The position numbers and the translations under genes are program-made. A stretch of 64,000 nucleotides of DNA from Actinomadura atramentaria DSM 43919 (lineage in GTDB: Bacteria > Actinomycetota > Actinomycetes > Streptosporangiales > Streptosporangiaceae). Below are positions 25,081-33,386 of the stretch, in pieces. How positions within the stretch are numbered: position 1 is the stretch's first letter; each line of letters starts with the position of its first letter. The notes under the pieces are model-generated. The model was given only the letters and a program-made list of their open reading frames with translations. It did not search any database and was not told the origin of the DNA. Where the stretch lies: assembly GCF_000381885.1 (NCBI RefSeq), contig NZ_KB907208.1:62001-126000 (forward strand). The letters are read 5' to 3'.

Positions 25081-26748
25081 TCAGCGGCAGAGCTTCTTCG
25101 TCGCGGTCGCGGCGTCCACGTCGTCGTCCCCGCCGGGCGACGCGGTCGGCGTCGGGGACGCGAGCTTCACCTTCTTGGCGCCGTCCCAGTCCTCGCCGAC
25201 GAGCACCTGCACGCGCGACCCGAGCGACGCGACCTCCTTGGTCTTCGCCCCGGGGATCGCCGCCGCGAGCGTCTTGGCGGAGTCCGCCCGGCCCGGCCCG
25301 TACTGGATCAGCGTCCTGGCCAGGCCGCGCCGCGCCACGCCCGGCACCACCGTCGCCGCGAACCCGACGTCGCGCAGGTCGCCCGCCGCGCGCGCCGCGA
25401 GCCGGGGCGTGCCGACGGCGTTCAGCACCCGGACGGTGATGTCGCCCGGCCGGACCGTCGGCAGGTCCTCCTTCGGCGCGGTCGCGGTCGGGCTCGCGGA
25501 CGGCGACGCGGGGGCCTTCACCAGCGGCCGGTCCTCGCGGACGCGGCCGAACAGCTCGTCGGCGCGGCGCTCGTCCCACAGCACCGTGGACTGCGGCGTC
25601 GGGGCGTTCCACAGCACGACGTTGTAGTCGTCGTTGGACAGCGGGACCTTGGCGAACGTGACGCTGTCCGTCGACAGGCCCTTCATCTGGTCCGCGAGCT
25701 TGGGCAGGTTCTTGGCGAGCTTGTCGTCCACGCGCAGCGACTTGAGCACCGCGTTCAGGAACTTCGCCGACTTCACCGGGTCGCTGAGCGTCTTGGTGGA
25801 CAGCGCCTGCTTCATCATCTGCGCCATGAACTGCTGCTGGCGGTCGATGCGGCCGAGGTCGCTGCCGCCGGTCAGCGTGTACCGGGCGCGGGCGTAGCCG
25901 AGGGCCTTCAGCCCGTCGAGGTGCGAGGTGCCCGCGGGGAGCCGCAGGCCGCTCTTGGCGTCGTCGATCGCCTGCTCGGTGCAGATGTCGACGCCGCCGA
26001 GCGCGTCCACCATGTTCACGAAGCCGTAGAAGTTGACCTCGACGTAGTGGTCGATCGGGACGCCCGTCGCCTGCTTGATCGTCTTGACCGTGAGGTCCGG
26101 CCCGCCGAACTGGTACGCCCACGTCAGCTTCCCGCGCCGCGCCGGGACGGGCTGCCCCTTCGCTCCCTCGGTGCCGTTGGAGCGGTGCGCGGGGATCATC
26201 ACGTTGGAGTCGCGGGGGAGGTTCACCACCGACACGCGGTCGTGGTCGCGCGACAGGTGGACGAGCATCATCGTGTCGGAGCGCTCGCCCGCCTCGTGCC
26301 CCAGCGCCGCCGCCTTCTGCTGCGCCTTCGTCAGTCCCTCGCGGCGGTCGACGCCCGCCACCAGGATCGTCATCGCGCCCTTCGGGCCGGCGCCCGGGCC
26401 GAGGCCGCCGACCGACACGCGGTCGATCGCGCCCGTCACGTAGCTCTGGAACGCCCACGCGCCGCCCGACGTCAGCAGCACGAACGCCGACATCACGCCC
26501 GTGGCCGTCAGGAACCGCCGCTGCCGGCGCGCCGCGAGCGCCGCGCGCGGGCTCAGCGTCGGGCCGGGGCGGCGCGGGCCGCGCGGGGTCTCCACCGACA
26601 CGCGCGGCGCCGGCGCGCCGTCGATCGTCACGCCCTCGCCGGGCGCGTCGCCGCCCGCGGGCGTGCCGCCGGGACGCGGCCGGAAGTAGCGCTCCAGCGG
26701 GTCGCCGCCCCGCCCGGCGCCGTCTCCCGCGTCGTGCCCGTCTGCCAT
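25081..26748 (-). CDS. LytR-CpsA-Psr (LCP) family wall-polymer ligase
   Basis: A 555-residue LCP protein. LCP enzymes transfer lipid-linked anionic glycopolymers (teichoic acids and relatives) onto peptidoglycan outside the cell. After a cytoplasmic Pro-rich stretch, a single helix (about 79-101, LTATGVMSAFVLLTSGGAWAF) anchors the protein. The LCP domain (about 122-330) shows MTILVAGVDRRE, RSDTMMLVHLSRDHDRV, VVNLPRDSNVMIP, the arginine-rich YARARYTLTGGSDLGRI and QQQFMAQMM. A LytR_C domain (about 430-525; ITVRVLNAVGTPRLA) and a Ser/Thr/Pro-rich tail follow. It is convergent with the acyl-CoA dehydrogenase and divergent from the GT2 gene. With the second LCP at 57272 it brackets the main glycopolymer region. 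Confidence 0.92.
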   Translation of the reverse strand: MADGHDAGDGAGRGGDPLERYFRPRPGGTPAGGDAPGEGVTIDGAPAPRVSVETPRGPRRPGPTLSPRAALAARRQRRFLTATGVMSAFVLLTSGGAWAFQSYVTGAIDRVSVGGLGPGAGPKGAMTILVAGVDRREGLTKAQQKAAALGHEAGERSDTMMLVHLSRDHDRVSVVNLPRDSNVMIPAHRSNGTEGAKGQPVPARRGKLTWAYQFGGPDLTVKTIKQATGVPIDHYVEVNFYGFVNMVDALGGVDICTEQAIDDAKSGLRLPAGTSHLDGLKALGYARARYTLTGGSDLGRIDRQQQFMAQMMKQALSTKTLSDPVKSAKFLNAVLKSLRVDDKLAKNLPKLADQMKGLSTDSVTFAKVPLSNDDYNVVLWNAPTPQSTVLWDERRADELFGRVREDRPLVKAPASPSASPTATAPKEDLPTVRPGDITVRVLNAVGTPRLAARAAGDLRDVGFAATVVPGVARRGLARTLIQYGPGRADSAKTLAAAIPGAKTKEVASLGSRVQVLVGEDWDGAKKVKLASPTPTASPGGDDDVDAATATKKLCR

Positions 26749-26799
26749 GCGCCCGCCGCCTCCCCAAGATCACCGGCCGTCGTGGATCGCGGCCGCCCA

Positions 26800-26813
26800 C
26801 CACTCTAAAGTGG
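26800..26813. promoter_or_regulatory. Inverted repeat between the divergent LCP and GT2 genes
   Basis: CCACT and AGTGG flank a 4-base CTAA spacer, 52 bp from the LCP start and 146 bp from the GT2 start. It is a possible shared operator. A TAACGT -10 for the GT2 gene is also visible near 26860-26870. Confidence 0.25.
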
Positions 26814-26958
26814 GGAAGACCGGACCGTTCGGTACTCGGGGTCCGTGTCCCCGGCCATCCGGTAACGTTGCGCCGTCTTGACCGGCGTCCGGCGTCGCGC
26901 CGACCGCGTCGCAGGCAGCGAGCCAAGAGAGGAACGGGGCGGTCGACGCCCCACGAGT

Positions 26959-28017
26959 ATGAATCCGTCTCCCCACGCGCAGAGCGCCCACCCCGACCGG
27001 GAACCGGGCGCGGGTCCGGCAGCAGGCGACCGCACCTGGCCCGCCGTGTCGGTGGTCATGCCCGTCCTCAACGAGGAGCGGCACCTCACCGACGCCGTGC
27101 GGCGCATCCTGGACCAGGACTATCCCGGCGAGCTCGAACTGGTGCTGGCCGTCGGCCCGTCCCGCGACCGCACCGAGGAGATCGCGGCGCGGCTCGCCAC
27201 CGAGGACCCCCGGCTCGTCGTCGTCCCGAACCCCACCGGGCGGACGCCGCAGGGCCTCAACATCGCCATCAAGGCGTCCCAGTACTCGATCATCGTCCGG
27301 GTGGACGGGCACTCGCTGCTGCCCGGCGACTACGTCCGCGCCGCCGTCGAGACGATGGAGGAGACCGGGGCAGACAACGTCGGCGGGATCATGGCCGCCG
27401 AGGGCACGACCCCGTTCGAGAAGGCCGTCGCGCGCGCGATGACGTCCCGGCTCGGCGTCGGGAACGCCCGCTTCCACACCGGCGGCGAACCCGGCGAGGT
27501 CGAGACCGTGTACCTCGGCACGTTCCGGCGCAGCGCGCTGGAGCGCGTCGGGTACTACGACGAGACGTTCGTCCGCGCGCAGGACTGGGAGATGAACCAC
27601 CGCATCCGGCAGACCGGCGGGCGGATCTTCTTCACGCCGCGGATGCGGGTCACCTACCGGCCGCGCCCGAACCTGCGCGCGCTGGCCCGGCAGTACTTCC
27701 ACACCGGCCGGTGGCGGCGCGTCGTCGGCCGCGAGCACCAGGGCACGCTGAACCCGCGCTACCTCGCGCCGCCCGCCGCCGTCGTGGCGATGGTCGCGGG
27801 CGCGGTGGCGGGCGCGTTCGGGTTCTGGCCGGGCTGGGTCCTGCCCGGCGGCTACGCCTGCGCGATCATCGCGGGCGCCGCCGTCGAGGGCCGCGGCCTG
27901 CCGGTGTCGGCGTGGGTGCGGCTGCCGCTCGTCCTGGCGACGATGCACGTCTCCTGGGGCGTGGGGTTCCTGACGAGCCCGCCCCGCCTCGGGCAGCCGA
28001 CGCCCGCCAAGGGATGA
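26959..28017 (+). CDS. GT2 glycosyltransferase with C-terminal membrane helices (ExoA-like)
   Basis: A 352-residue processive-type GT2 enzyme. The GT-A core (about 30-250) begins VSVVMPVLNEERHLTDAV and has the nucleotide-sugar motif IVRVDGHSLLPGDYV (a DxD-type site with Gly-His). The acceptor-side MTSRLGVGNARFHTGGE and the ED/QDWE-type base in VRAQDWEMNHRIRQTGG follow, then RYLAPP. Two hydrophobic segments (about 268-320) anchor the C-terminus. The architecture matches ExoA/succinoglycan and related polysaccharide GT2 enzymes. ATG 26959 is the start nearest the GT-A fold; a longer frame from 26878 would add 27 Arg-rich residues. A strong hairpin follows the stop. Donor and acceptor sugars are unknown. 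Confidence 0.85.
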   Translation: MNPSPHAQSAHPDREPGAGPAAGDRTWPAVSVVMPVLNEERHLTDAVRRILDQDYPGELELVLAVGPSRDRTEEIAARLATEDPRLVVVPNPTGRTPQGLNIAIKASQYSIIVRVDGHSLLPGDYVRAAVETMEETGADNVGGIMAAEGTTPFEKAVARAMTSRLGVGNARFHTGGEPGEVETVYLGTFRRSALERVGYYDETFVRAQDWEMNHRIRQTGGRIFFTPRMRVTYRPRPNLRALARQYFHTGRWRRVVGREHQGTLNPRYLAPPAAVVAMVAGAVAGAFGFWPGWVLPGGYACAIIAGAAVEGRGLPVSAWVRLPLVLATMHVSWGVGFLTSPPRLGQPTPAKG

Positions 28018-28021
28018 CCCG

Positions 28022-28052
28022 CGGACGGCCGCCCGCTCCGGGCGGCCGTCCG
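28022..28052 (+). terminator. 14-bp hairpin terminator after the GT2 gene
   Basis: CGGACGGCCGCCCG pairs perfectly with CGGGCGGCCGTCCG across a 3-base loop, 5 bp past the stop. No T-run follows. Confidence 0.6.
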
Positions 28053-28128
28053 AACCTCGGGACCGGGACTGGCGTCTGACCCCGCGAGGGGCGGATCATG
28101 GCGATCGTCCCTTTCGAGGAGGTCGTCC

Positions 28129-28932
28129 ATGCCCAACGGAGCCCGGCACGCGCTCGGGGCGCTCGTGGGAATCGCCGCCACCGGCGTCGCCTTCGGTCTG
28201 CTGCTGTTCGCGTCGGACCGCGCGATGCGCATCTACCGCTACTGGGTGATGGGCGGCGACGACAAGGCCTCGGTGATCCTGCCGCTGCTCGCCGTCGGCG
28301 TGCTGCTCGGGCTCGCGGCGGGCTCGCGGCTGTCGCCGCTCGCGTCGCTGATCCCCGGCGTGGTCTACACGCTCATCGGCCTGTTCGCCGTGCTGTCGCC
28401 GCAGAACGCGACGAAGTTCGGCCACGACGTGCTCGGTTCGGGGCGGATTCAGAACGCGTACCTGACGGTCACCTCGACGGGCCTGCTGCTGGTCGTCGGC
28501 GCGCTCCTGATCGTCGCGTCGCTCCCGCCCTCGCGCTGGCGCGCCCTGCCGCGGCTCCGGCCCGGCGTGCCGCCCGGCGCGCGGCCGCCGGTCGCGCCCG
28601 GCGGGTACTACGGGGAGCCGCAGCCGGGCGTGCCGAACCCGTACGGACCTCCCGCGCCCCGGCCCGGCCCGGCGGACGCGCCGCAGCCGTACGCCCCGTT
28701 CGGCGGCCCGCCGCCCGCGCCGCAGCTCCCGCCGCCGTCGCGGCCGGACGCGCCCGAGCCGTACGGCCCGCCGCCCGGCGCCGCGCCGAACCCGCCTGGT
28801 GCGCGCCGCGACGCGCCGGACCCGTACGGCCCGCCGAATCCGCCCGCCGCCCGGCCCGACACGCCGAAGCCGGCGGACGACGATGACGACGAGCCCGGCG
28901 AGTGGACCCGCATGTACGGGGGCGGCCGCTGA
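28129..28932 (+). CDS. Membrane protein with proline-rich cytoplasmic tail
   Basis: A 267-residue protein of unknown function. Four hydrophobic segments (about 9-27, 50-66, 75-90, 112-130) form an N-terminal membrane domain. From about 145 to 255 the tail is built from Pro-rich repeats such as GYYGEPQPG, NPYGPPAPR and EPYGPPPG, ending in an acidic patch DDDDDEPGEW. YGPP-type repeats are common in actinomycete membrane proteins and are often disordered. A very good ribosome site AGGAGG precedes ATG 28129. It is isolated between a terminator and a convergent diesterase gene. I do not recognise a function; a scaffold role is only a guess. Confidence 0.65.
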   Translation: MPNGARHALGALVGIAATGVAFGLLLFASDRAMRIYRYWVMGGDDKASVILPLLAVGVLLGLAAGSRLSPLASLIPGVVYTLIGLFAVLSPQNATKFGHDVLGSGRIQNAYLTVTSTGLLLVVGALLIVASLPPSRWRALPRLRPGVPPGARPPVAPGGYYGEPQPGVPNPYGPPAPRPGPADAPQPYAPFGGPPPAPQLPPPSRPDAPEPYGPPPGAAPNPPGARRDAPDPYGPPNPPAARPDTPKPADDDDDEPGEWTRMYGGGR

Positions 28933-28968
28933 CGGGAGGGCGGTCCGCGGGGGCCGCCGCGCCCGGGG

Positions 28969-29718
28969 TCAGGCCAGCGCGGTGAGGACGCCCGGGATCT
29001 CGTTGACGACCATCGCGTCCACGCCCGCCTCGGCGTAGCGCGCCGCGTCGGCCGCCTTCGGGCACCAGACCATGAAGTCGAGTCCGGCCTTGTGCGCCAC
29101 GTCGACGTTGTGCTCCAGGGACCGCAGCCGCGTGTCCGGGTGCTCGAACCCGCACGACGCGGTGTGCAGCGCGACGGCCTGCAACCCGAGCCCGGCGGCG
29201 GCCGACACGCCGTGCCACATCGGGAACCGCAGCCAGGTCAGCAGCCCGGCGGGCACCTCCGGCACCTCGTCGCGCAGGTACACCAGCAGCGACGGGTCGA
29301 ACGACGTCACCACGAGCGGCCGCCGCTTGGCCTCCCGCCGCAGCAGCGGGGCGAGCAGCGCGCCGGTGCGCCGGGACGGGGCGTCCACGGCGTCCTCCAG
29401 GACCGTCTTGATGTCCAGGTCCAGCGCGATGTCGGTGGGCAGCTCGGCGAAGACCTCCTCCAGCCGGGGCAGCCCGGACGCCGCCGCGTCCCGTTCGACG
29501 ATGAAGCCGCCGTCCGGCGTCGTCGGGTCGTGGCGCAGGACGAGCGTGTCGTCGGACGTGCGGGTCACGTCGATCTCGACCCACGACAGGCCCGCCTCGG
29601 CCGCCGCCAGCAGCGACGGCAGGGTGTTCTCGGCGACCGTGCCGCCGCCGGCGACCGGGACGTCGCCCGACCCCGAGCCGCGGTGGCCGATGACGGTGGG
29701 CGTCTGCTGGAAGATCAC
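28969..29718 (-). CDS. Glycerophosphodiester phosphodiesterase
   Basis: A 249-residue GDPD of the TIM-barrel family that hydrolyses glycerophosphodiesters to an alcohol and glycerol phosphate. The catalytic H-R pair is in TVIGHRGSGSG, the metal ligands are in ENTLPSLL and WVEIDVTRTSDD, and the second His is in LVLRHDPTTPDGG. DIALDLDIK follows, and the C-terminal DFMVWCPKAADAARYAEAGVDAMVVNE closes the barrel. No signal peptide is seen, so it is probably cytoplasmic. GTG 29718 overlaps the stop of the cytidylyltransferase gene by 4 bases (GTGA), with GGAG 5 bases upstream: the two are coupled. This coupling suggests a link to polyol-phosphate metabolism rather than isoprenoid synthesis. Confidence 0.88.
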   Translation of the reverse strand: MIFQQTPTVIGHRGSGSGDVPVAGGGTVAENTLPSLLAAAEAGLSWVEIDVTRTSDDTLVLRHDPTTPDGGFIVERDAAASGLPRLEEVFAELPTDIALDLDIKTVLEDAVDAPSRRTGALLAPLLRREAKRRPLVVTSFDPSLLVYLRDEVPEVPAGLLTWLRFPMWHGVSAAAGLGLQAVALHTASCGFEHPDTRLRSLEHNVDVAHKAGLDFMVWCPKAADAARYAEAGVDAMVVNEIPGVLTALA

Positions 29719-30413
29719 ACTGTCTCCGTCTCTGTGGCGAGGTGTTCGGCGACGACGATGTCCAGGGGATGCGTCACCTTGAGGTTGCGCTCGGCCCCCG
29801 CGACGACCCGGATCGGCACGTCCGGCAGGTATCGGTGGACCACGCCGCAGTCGTCGGTGGCGACCAGCTCGGGATCGGCGAGCGCCCGCTCGTAGGCGGC
29901 GCGGATCACGCCGAGCCGGAACCCCTGCGGCGTCTGGAACCGGACGAGCGTGTGCCGGGCGGGCATCGCGGCGACCACGCCGTCCGCGACCTCCACGATC
30001 GTGTCGGGCGTCGGGACGCCCACCGCGACCGCGTCGGCGTCGTCCAGCGCGGCCAGCACCCGGTCGATGACGGCCGCGTCCACGAACGGGCGCGCGGCGT
30101 CGTGGAACAGCACCCGCGCGTCGTCCGGCTCGCCGTCGAGCGCCGCGAGGGCGGCGGCGGTGGACGCGGTGCGCGTGTCGCCGCCCGCGACGATCCCGGC
30201 GACCTTCCCGTACGGCGCGGTGAGCGCGGCGGCGGCGCGGACGTGCCCGGCCGCCATCACCACGACGACCGCGTCGATCCCCGGGTGCGCGTCGAACGCC
30301 TCGACGGCGAGCGCGAGGATCGGCCGCCCGCCGACCTCGATGAGCTGCTTGGGGCGGCCGGCGCCCATCCGCTGCCCGACACCGCCCGCCAGGACCACGG
30401 CGACCGTTCGCAT
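29715..30413 (-). CDS. IspD/TarI-type cytidylyltransferase
   Basis: A 232-residue nucleotidyltransferase of the IspD family. It has the CTP-binding loop VVLAGGVGQRMGAGRPKQL (about 7-25), VVVVMAAGH, GGDTRTASTAAALAAL, LFHDAARPFVD, VVAAMPARHTLVRFQTPQGF and the C-terminal LKVTHPLDIVVAEHLA. The family includes IspD (2-C-methylerythritol phosphate; isoprenoids) and TarI (ribitol 5-phosphate; teichoic acid). No ispF is adjacent, which is usual for ispD. The gene is instead coupled to a glycerophosphodiesterase and divergent from CDP-alcohol phosphotransferase genes. A TarI-like role is therefore quite possible, though the substrate cannot be told from sequence. A GAGGAGGG ribosome site precedes ATG 30413. 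No symbol is given because of this ambiguity. Confidence 0.85.
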   Translation of the reverse strand: MRTVAVVLAGGVGQRMGAGRPKQLIEVGGRPILALAVEAFDAHPGIDAVVVVMAAGHVRAAAALTAPYGKVAGIVAGGDTRTASTAAALAALDGEPDDARVLFHDAARPFVDAAVIDRVLAALDDADAVAVGVPTPDTIVEVADGVVAAMPARHTLVRFQTPQGFRLGVIRAAYERALADPELVATDDCGVVHRYLPDVPIRVVAGAERNLKVTHPLDIVVAEHLATETETV

Positions 30414-30453
30414 CGACCCTCCTCGATACCCCCGGTTCGCGCGACCGAACCGC

Positions 30454-30459
30454 TACGCT
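30454..30459 (+). promoter_or_regulatory. -10 element TACGCT ahead of the CDP-alcohol operon
   Basis: TACGCT lies 51 bp before ATG 30511 in the 97-bp gap to the divergent cytidylyltransferase gene. Transcription would start near 30466, leaving a leader of about 45 bases with a GGAGG ribosome site. Confidence 0.35.
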
Positions 30460-30510
30460 CTGCAATCGTCCACCGAGCCCGACCAGCGAAACCGCCGAGC
30501 GGAGGCGCCG

Positions 30511-31938
30511 ATGACCGTCGCCGTGATCATCGCGACCGCGCGGAGCCGGTACGGTCCCGGCCCGGCCGCGGCCTTACCGGGCGGCGGCGCGACGCTGCTC
30601 GCGGGGCTCGTCGAGAGGCTCGCCGCCCTCAACGTACCGGACCCCCGCGTCGTGACCCGGCCGGAGTTCGCGCCCGCGCTGCGCGCCGCCGGGCACCGCG
30701 TCACCGAGTGCGCCGACGAGCGCGCCGACCTGCGGGAGATCGCGCGGCTGGCGCGGGCGGCGGACGGCGGCGTCGCGGTGCTGCCGGGCGATCTCGCGGC
30801 GGGCGGGCCCGTCCTCGAACGGCTGCTGGACGGTCCGGCGGCGTCGGCGGTGACGGCGCCGCTCCCGGCGGAGTCCGGCGCGGTCCCGGTCCGCACGGCG
30901 GGCGGGCGCGTCGTGGCGGCGGGGTCGATGACGCACCGCGTGACGCTGCCCGACGCCGCGTTCGTCGGCGCGCTGTACGTCCCGCCGGACCGGGTCGGCG
31001 CGCTCGCCGCCGCGGCGGACCGCCTCGCGGGGCTGCTGGACGACGGCGCGCTGCCCGCGCAGGACGTCGTGCCGCTGCTGCTCGTGGCGCTCGTCCGGGC
31101 CGGGGAGCCCGTCGCGGCGCGCCCCGCCGGGCCCGCGCCGTGCCTGCGGCCGGGCACCGGGGAGGACGCGCGGGCGGCGCTGCGCGACCTGGCGGCCCGC
31201 GACGAGGACGCCGACCGCCTCGCCGCCGCGGTCAAGTCCCCGGACGGGCCGGTCGCGACCCTCGGCGCCGGCTACGGCCCTCTGATCACGGCGTGGGCGG
31301 CCCGCCGCGGCCTCACCCCGAACACGGTCACCTCGATCTCCTTCGGCGCGGCCGCGCTCGCCGCGTTCTGGTTCGCCGACGGCACGCGGTCCGGTTCGGC
31401 CATCGGCGCGGTGCTGCTGTTCGCGTCGTTCGTTCTGGACTGCGTGGACGGCCAGCTCGCCCGGTACACGCGCGCGGCCACGCCGCTCGGCGCGTGGCTG
31501 GACGCCGTCTGCGACCGGCTCAAGGAGTTCACCGTCTACGCGGGCCTCGCCGCGGGCGCGGTCGCGGCCGACCCGCGCGACGGCTCGGCCTGGCGGCTGG
31601 CGGCGGCGGCGCTGGGGCTGCTGGCCGTCCGGCAAGCGATCGGCTTCTCCTACGCGGCGCGTGCCGACCCGCCGCGCGTGCTCTCGCTCGTGGAGCCGAC
31701 CGACGTCAGCCCGTACCGCGCCGGGCCGTCGCCGCTGCGGCGCGCGCTGTCGCTGGAGCTCGGGGAGCGCTTCCTGCTGATCTCGGTCGTGACCGCGCTG
31801 GCCGGGCCTTGGTGGACGCTCGTCGCGCTGCTGTCCTGGGGCGGCGCGGCCGTGTGCGCCTCGCTCGCCGGGCGGGTCGCCCGGTCCGCCGCGCGGCCCG
31901 CGGCCGCCGGGCCGCTGGAACGGACGGTCGCGCCGTGA
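30511..31938 (+). CDS. Nucleotidyltransferase-like/CDP-alcohol phosphotransferase fusion
   Basis: A 475-residue two-domain protein. The C-terminal half (about 265-460) is a CDP-alcohol phosphatidyltransferase, with the motif DxxDGxxAR...G...D...D complete (Asp310, Asp313, Arg318, Gly327, Asp331, Asp335) in LDCVDGQLARYTRAATPLG and the residues just after it, and about six helices. It would join a CDP-activated alcohol to a second hydroxyl. The N-terminal half (1-240) resembles a nucleotidyltransferase fold (MTVAVIIATARSRYG, VLPGDLAAGGPVLERLL) but lacks a clean GxGxR nucleotide loop, so it may be inactive or regulatory. The layout recalls the bifunctional cytidylyltransferase/phosphotransferase enzymes of inositol-phosphate solutes. 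GGAGG stands 5 bases before ATG 30511. The stop overlaps the next gene (GTGA). Confidence 0.8.
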   Translation: MTVAVIIATARSRYGPGPAAALPGGGATLLAGLVERLAALNVPDPRVVTRPEFAPALRAAGHRVTECADERADLREIARLARAADGGVAVLPGDLAAGGPVLERLLDGPAASAVTAPLPAESGAVPVRTAGGRVVAAGSMTHRVTLPDAAFVGALYVPPDRVGALAAAADRLAGLLDDGALPAQDVVPLLLVALVRAGEPVAARPAGPAPCLRPGTGEDARAALRDLAARDEDADRLAAAVKSPDGPVATLGAGYGPLITAWAARRGLTPNTVTSISFGAAALAAFWFADGTRSGSAIGAVLLFASFVLDCVDGQLARYTRAATPLGAWLDAVCDRLKEFTVYAGLAAGAVAADPRDGSAWRLAAAALGLLAVRQAIGFSYAARADPPRVLSLVEPTDVSPYRAGPSPLRRALSLELGERFLLISVVTALAGPWWTLVALLSWGGAAVCASLAGRVARSAARPAAAGPLERTVAP

Positions 31939-32573
31939 CCGCCGTCCTCGGGACCACCGGTGGGGCGGCCGGGCCCGGGTCGCCGCTGCGGCTCCAGCGC
32001 GACGACGGCGCGGTCTGCCGCGTGCTCGGCGGGCTCGCGCGCGGCCAGCTCCCGCCGCTGCCGGGCGCGCTCGTCGCGCTCGCCGTCACGGCGGTGCTGC
32101 TCGCCACCGGAGTGGGGGAGCAGCACGGCGGCGCGCTGTTCGCGCCCGCCGTCGTCCTGCTGCTCACCGGGCCCGCCGCCGAGCACGCCCACGATGGGCG
32201 GTTCGACTGGCTCGTCCCGCCCATCGTCCGCTCGATCGAGTATGGTTACCTCGCTGTCCTGGGGTTCGCACAGGGCGTTCCGGCGCCGTTCACCTACGTG
32301 CTGCTCGCCGTGCTCGCGTTCCACCACCACGACGTGGTGTACCGCGCCCGTCAGGGACTCCGGCCGCCCGCGTGGGTCTCCCGCGCCGGGCTCGGCGGGG
32401 AGGGCCGGATGCTCGTCGCGGCCTTCGCGGGCCTCCTTGGGCTCCTTCCGTTCGCGTACGCTTCCCTCGCCGTCTACCTTGGCGTGGTGTTCGGCGGCGA
32501 GAGCGTCCGGACCTGGGCGCGGACACCCTGCGGCAGCGGCGTGACGGTCGACCTGGAGGAAGAGGAAGCATGA
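31935..32573 (+). CDS. Polytopic membrane protein (DUF5941-like)
   Basis: A 212-residue protein with three to five hydrophobic segments (ALVALAVTAVLLATGV, LFAPAVVLLLTG, YLAVLGFAQGVPAPFTYVLLAVLAF, MLVAAFAGLLGLLPFAYASLAVYLGVVF). Conserved-looking features are the HHHDVVYRARQ stretch and GGEGRMLVAAF. To my recollection this region is the C-terminal DUF5941 part of actinobacterial proteins that also hold the phosphotransferase half encoded just upstream; here it is a separate gene. GTG 31935 overlaps the upstream stop by 4 bases and its own stop overlaps the next ATG, so it lies inside a tightly coupled operon. It may form a complex with the CDP-alcohol phosphotransferase. Confidence 0.65.
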   Translation: MTAVLGTTGGAAGPGSPLRLQRDDGAVCRVLGGLARGQLPPLPGALVALAVTAVLLATGVGEQHGGALFAPAVVLLLTGPAAEHAHDGRFDWLVPPIVRSIEYGYLAVLGFAQGVPAPFTYVLLAVLAFHHHDVVYRARQGLRPPAWVSRAGLGGEGRMLVAAFAGLLGLLPFAYASLAVYLGVVFGGESVRTWARTPCGSGVTVDLEEEEA

Positions 32574-33301
32574 TCGGGATGGTGCTGGCGGCGGGAGCGG
32601 GCCGGAGACTGCGGCCCTACACCGACACGCTGCCGAAGGCCCTGGTGCCGGTCGACGGCGAGACGACCATCCTGGACATCGCGCTGGGGAACCTGTCCTC
32701 GGTCGGCCTGACCGAGATCGTCATCGTCGTCGGCTACTGCGCGGGCGCGGTCGAGGAGCGCAAGGCGGCGCTGGAGGAGAAGTACGGCGTCTCCATCACG
32801 CTCGTCCACAACGACAAGGCCGAGGAGTGGAACAACGCCTACTCCATGTGGCTCGCCCGGGAGCACTTCGCCAGGGGCGTCCTCATGGTGAACGGCGACA
32901 CCGTCCACCCGGTGAGCGTCGAGCGGACGCTGCTGGACAACCGCGGCCCCGACATCCTGCTCGCCGTCGACAACGTGAAGCGGCTCGCGGACGAGGAGAT
33001 GAAGGTCATCCTCGACGACGCCGGGCGCCTGCGCCGCATCACCAAGCTGATGGACCCCGCCGACGCGGCCGGGGAGTACATCGGCGCGACGCTCATCGAG
33101 CCCGCCGCCGCCGACGCCCTCGCGGACGCCCTCAAGGCGACCTGGGAGGCCGACCCCGACCAGTACTACGAGGACGGGTACCAGGTGTACGTGGACCGCG
33201 GCGCGACCATCGCCGTCGCCCCGATCGGCGACGTCGCGTGGGTCGAGGTCGACAACCACGACGACCTGGAGAAGGCCCGCACGATCGCCAAGACCTACTG
33301 A
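32570..33301 (+). CDS. Sugar/alcohol-phosphate nucleotidyltransferase (phosphocholine cytidylyltransferase family)
   Basis: A 243-residue NTP-transferase of the RmlA/LicC/inositol-1-phosphate cytidylyltransferase type. The NTP loop GMVLAAGAGRRLRPYTDTLPK (residues 3-23) opens the fold. ALVPVDGETTILD, LTEIVIVVGYCAGAVEE, LVHNDKAEEWNNAYSMWLA and the metal-site NGDTVHPV follow, and the closing VAWVEVDNHDDLEKA carries the second acidic site. The NNAYS stretch and the final VDNHDDL are marks of the phosphocholine/inositol-phosphate cytidylyltransferase branch rather than of sugar nucleotidyltransferases. ATG 32570 overlaps the previous stop, with GGAGGAAGAGG upstream. Lying next to a glycerol-1-phosphate dehydrogenase, it may use that product, but this is inference. 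Confidence 0.85.
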   Translation: MIGMVLAAGAGRRLRPYTDTLPKALVPVDGETTILDIALGNLSSVGLTEIVIVVGYCAGAVEERKAALEEKYGVSITLVHNDKAEEWNNAYSMWLAREHFARGVLMVNGDTVHPVSVERTLLDNRGPDILLAVDNVKRLADEEMKVILDDAGRLRRITKLMDPADAAGEYIGATLIEPAAADALADALKATWEADPDQYYEDGYQVYVDRGATIAVAPIGDVAWVEVDNHDDLEKARTIAKTY

Positions 33302-33386
33302 CCGGCCGGCCGGGGCGCCCCCGCGTCCCGGCGGGACACGGCGCGCCGGCCGGGACGCACGCGGCCGGCGCCCGAGAGGGAGGCCC

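Noticed and set aside
33302..33386. Terminator inside the CDP-alcohol operon
   Set aside because: GC-rich partial repeats occur in the gap, but no extended perfect stem or T-run was found, and the genes on both sides fit one operon.
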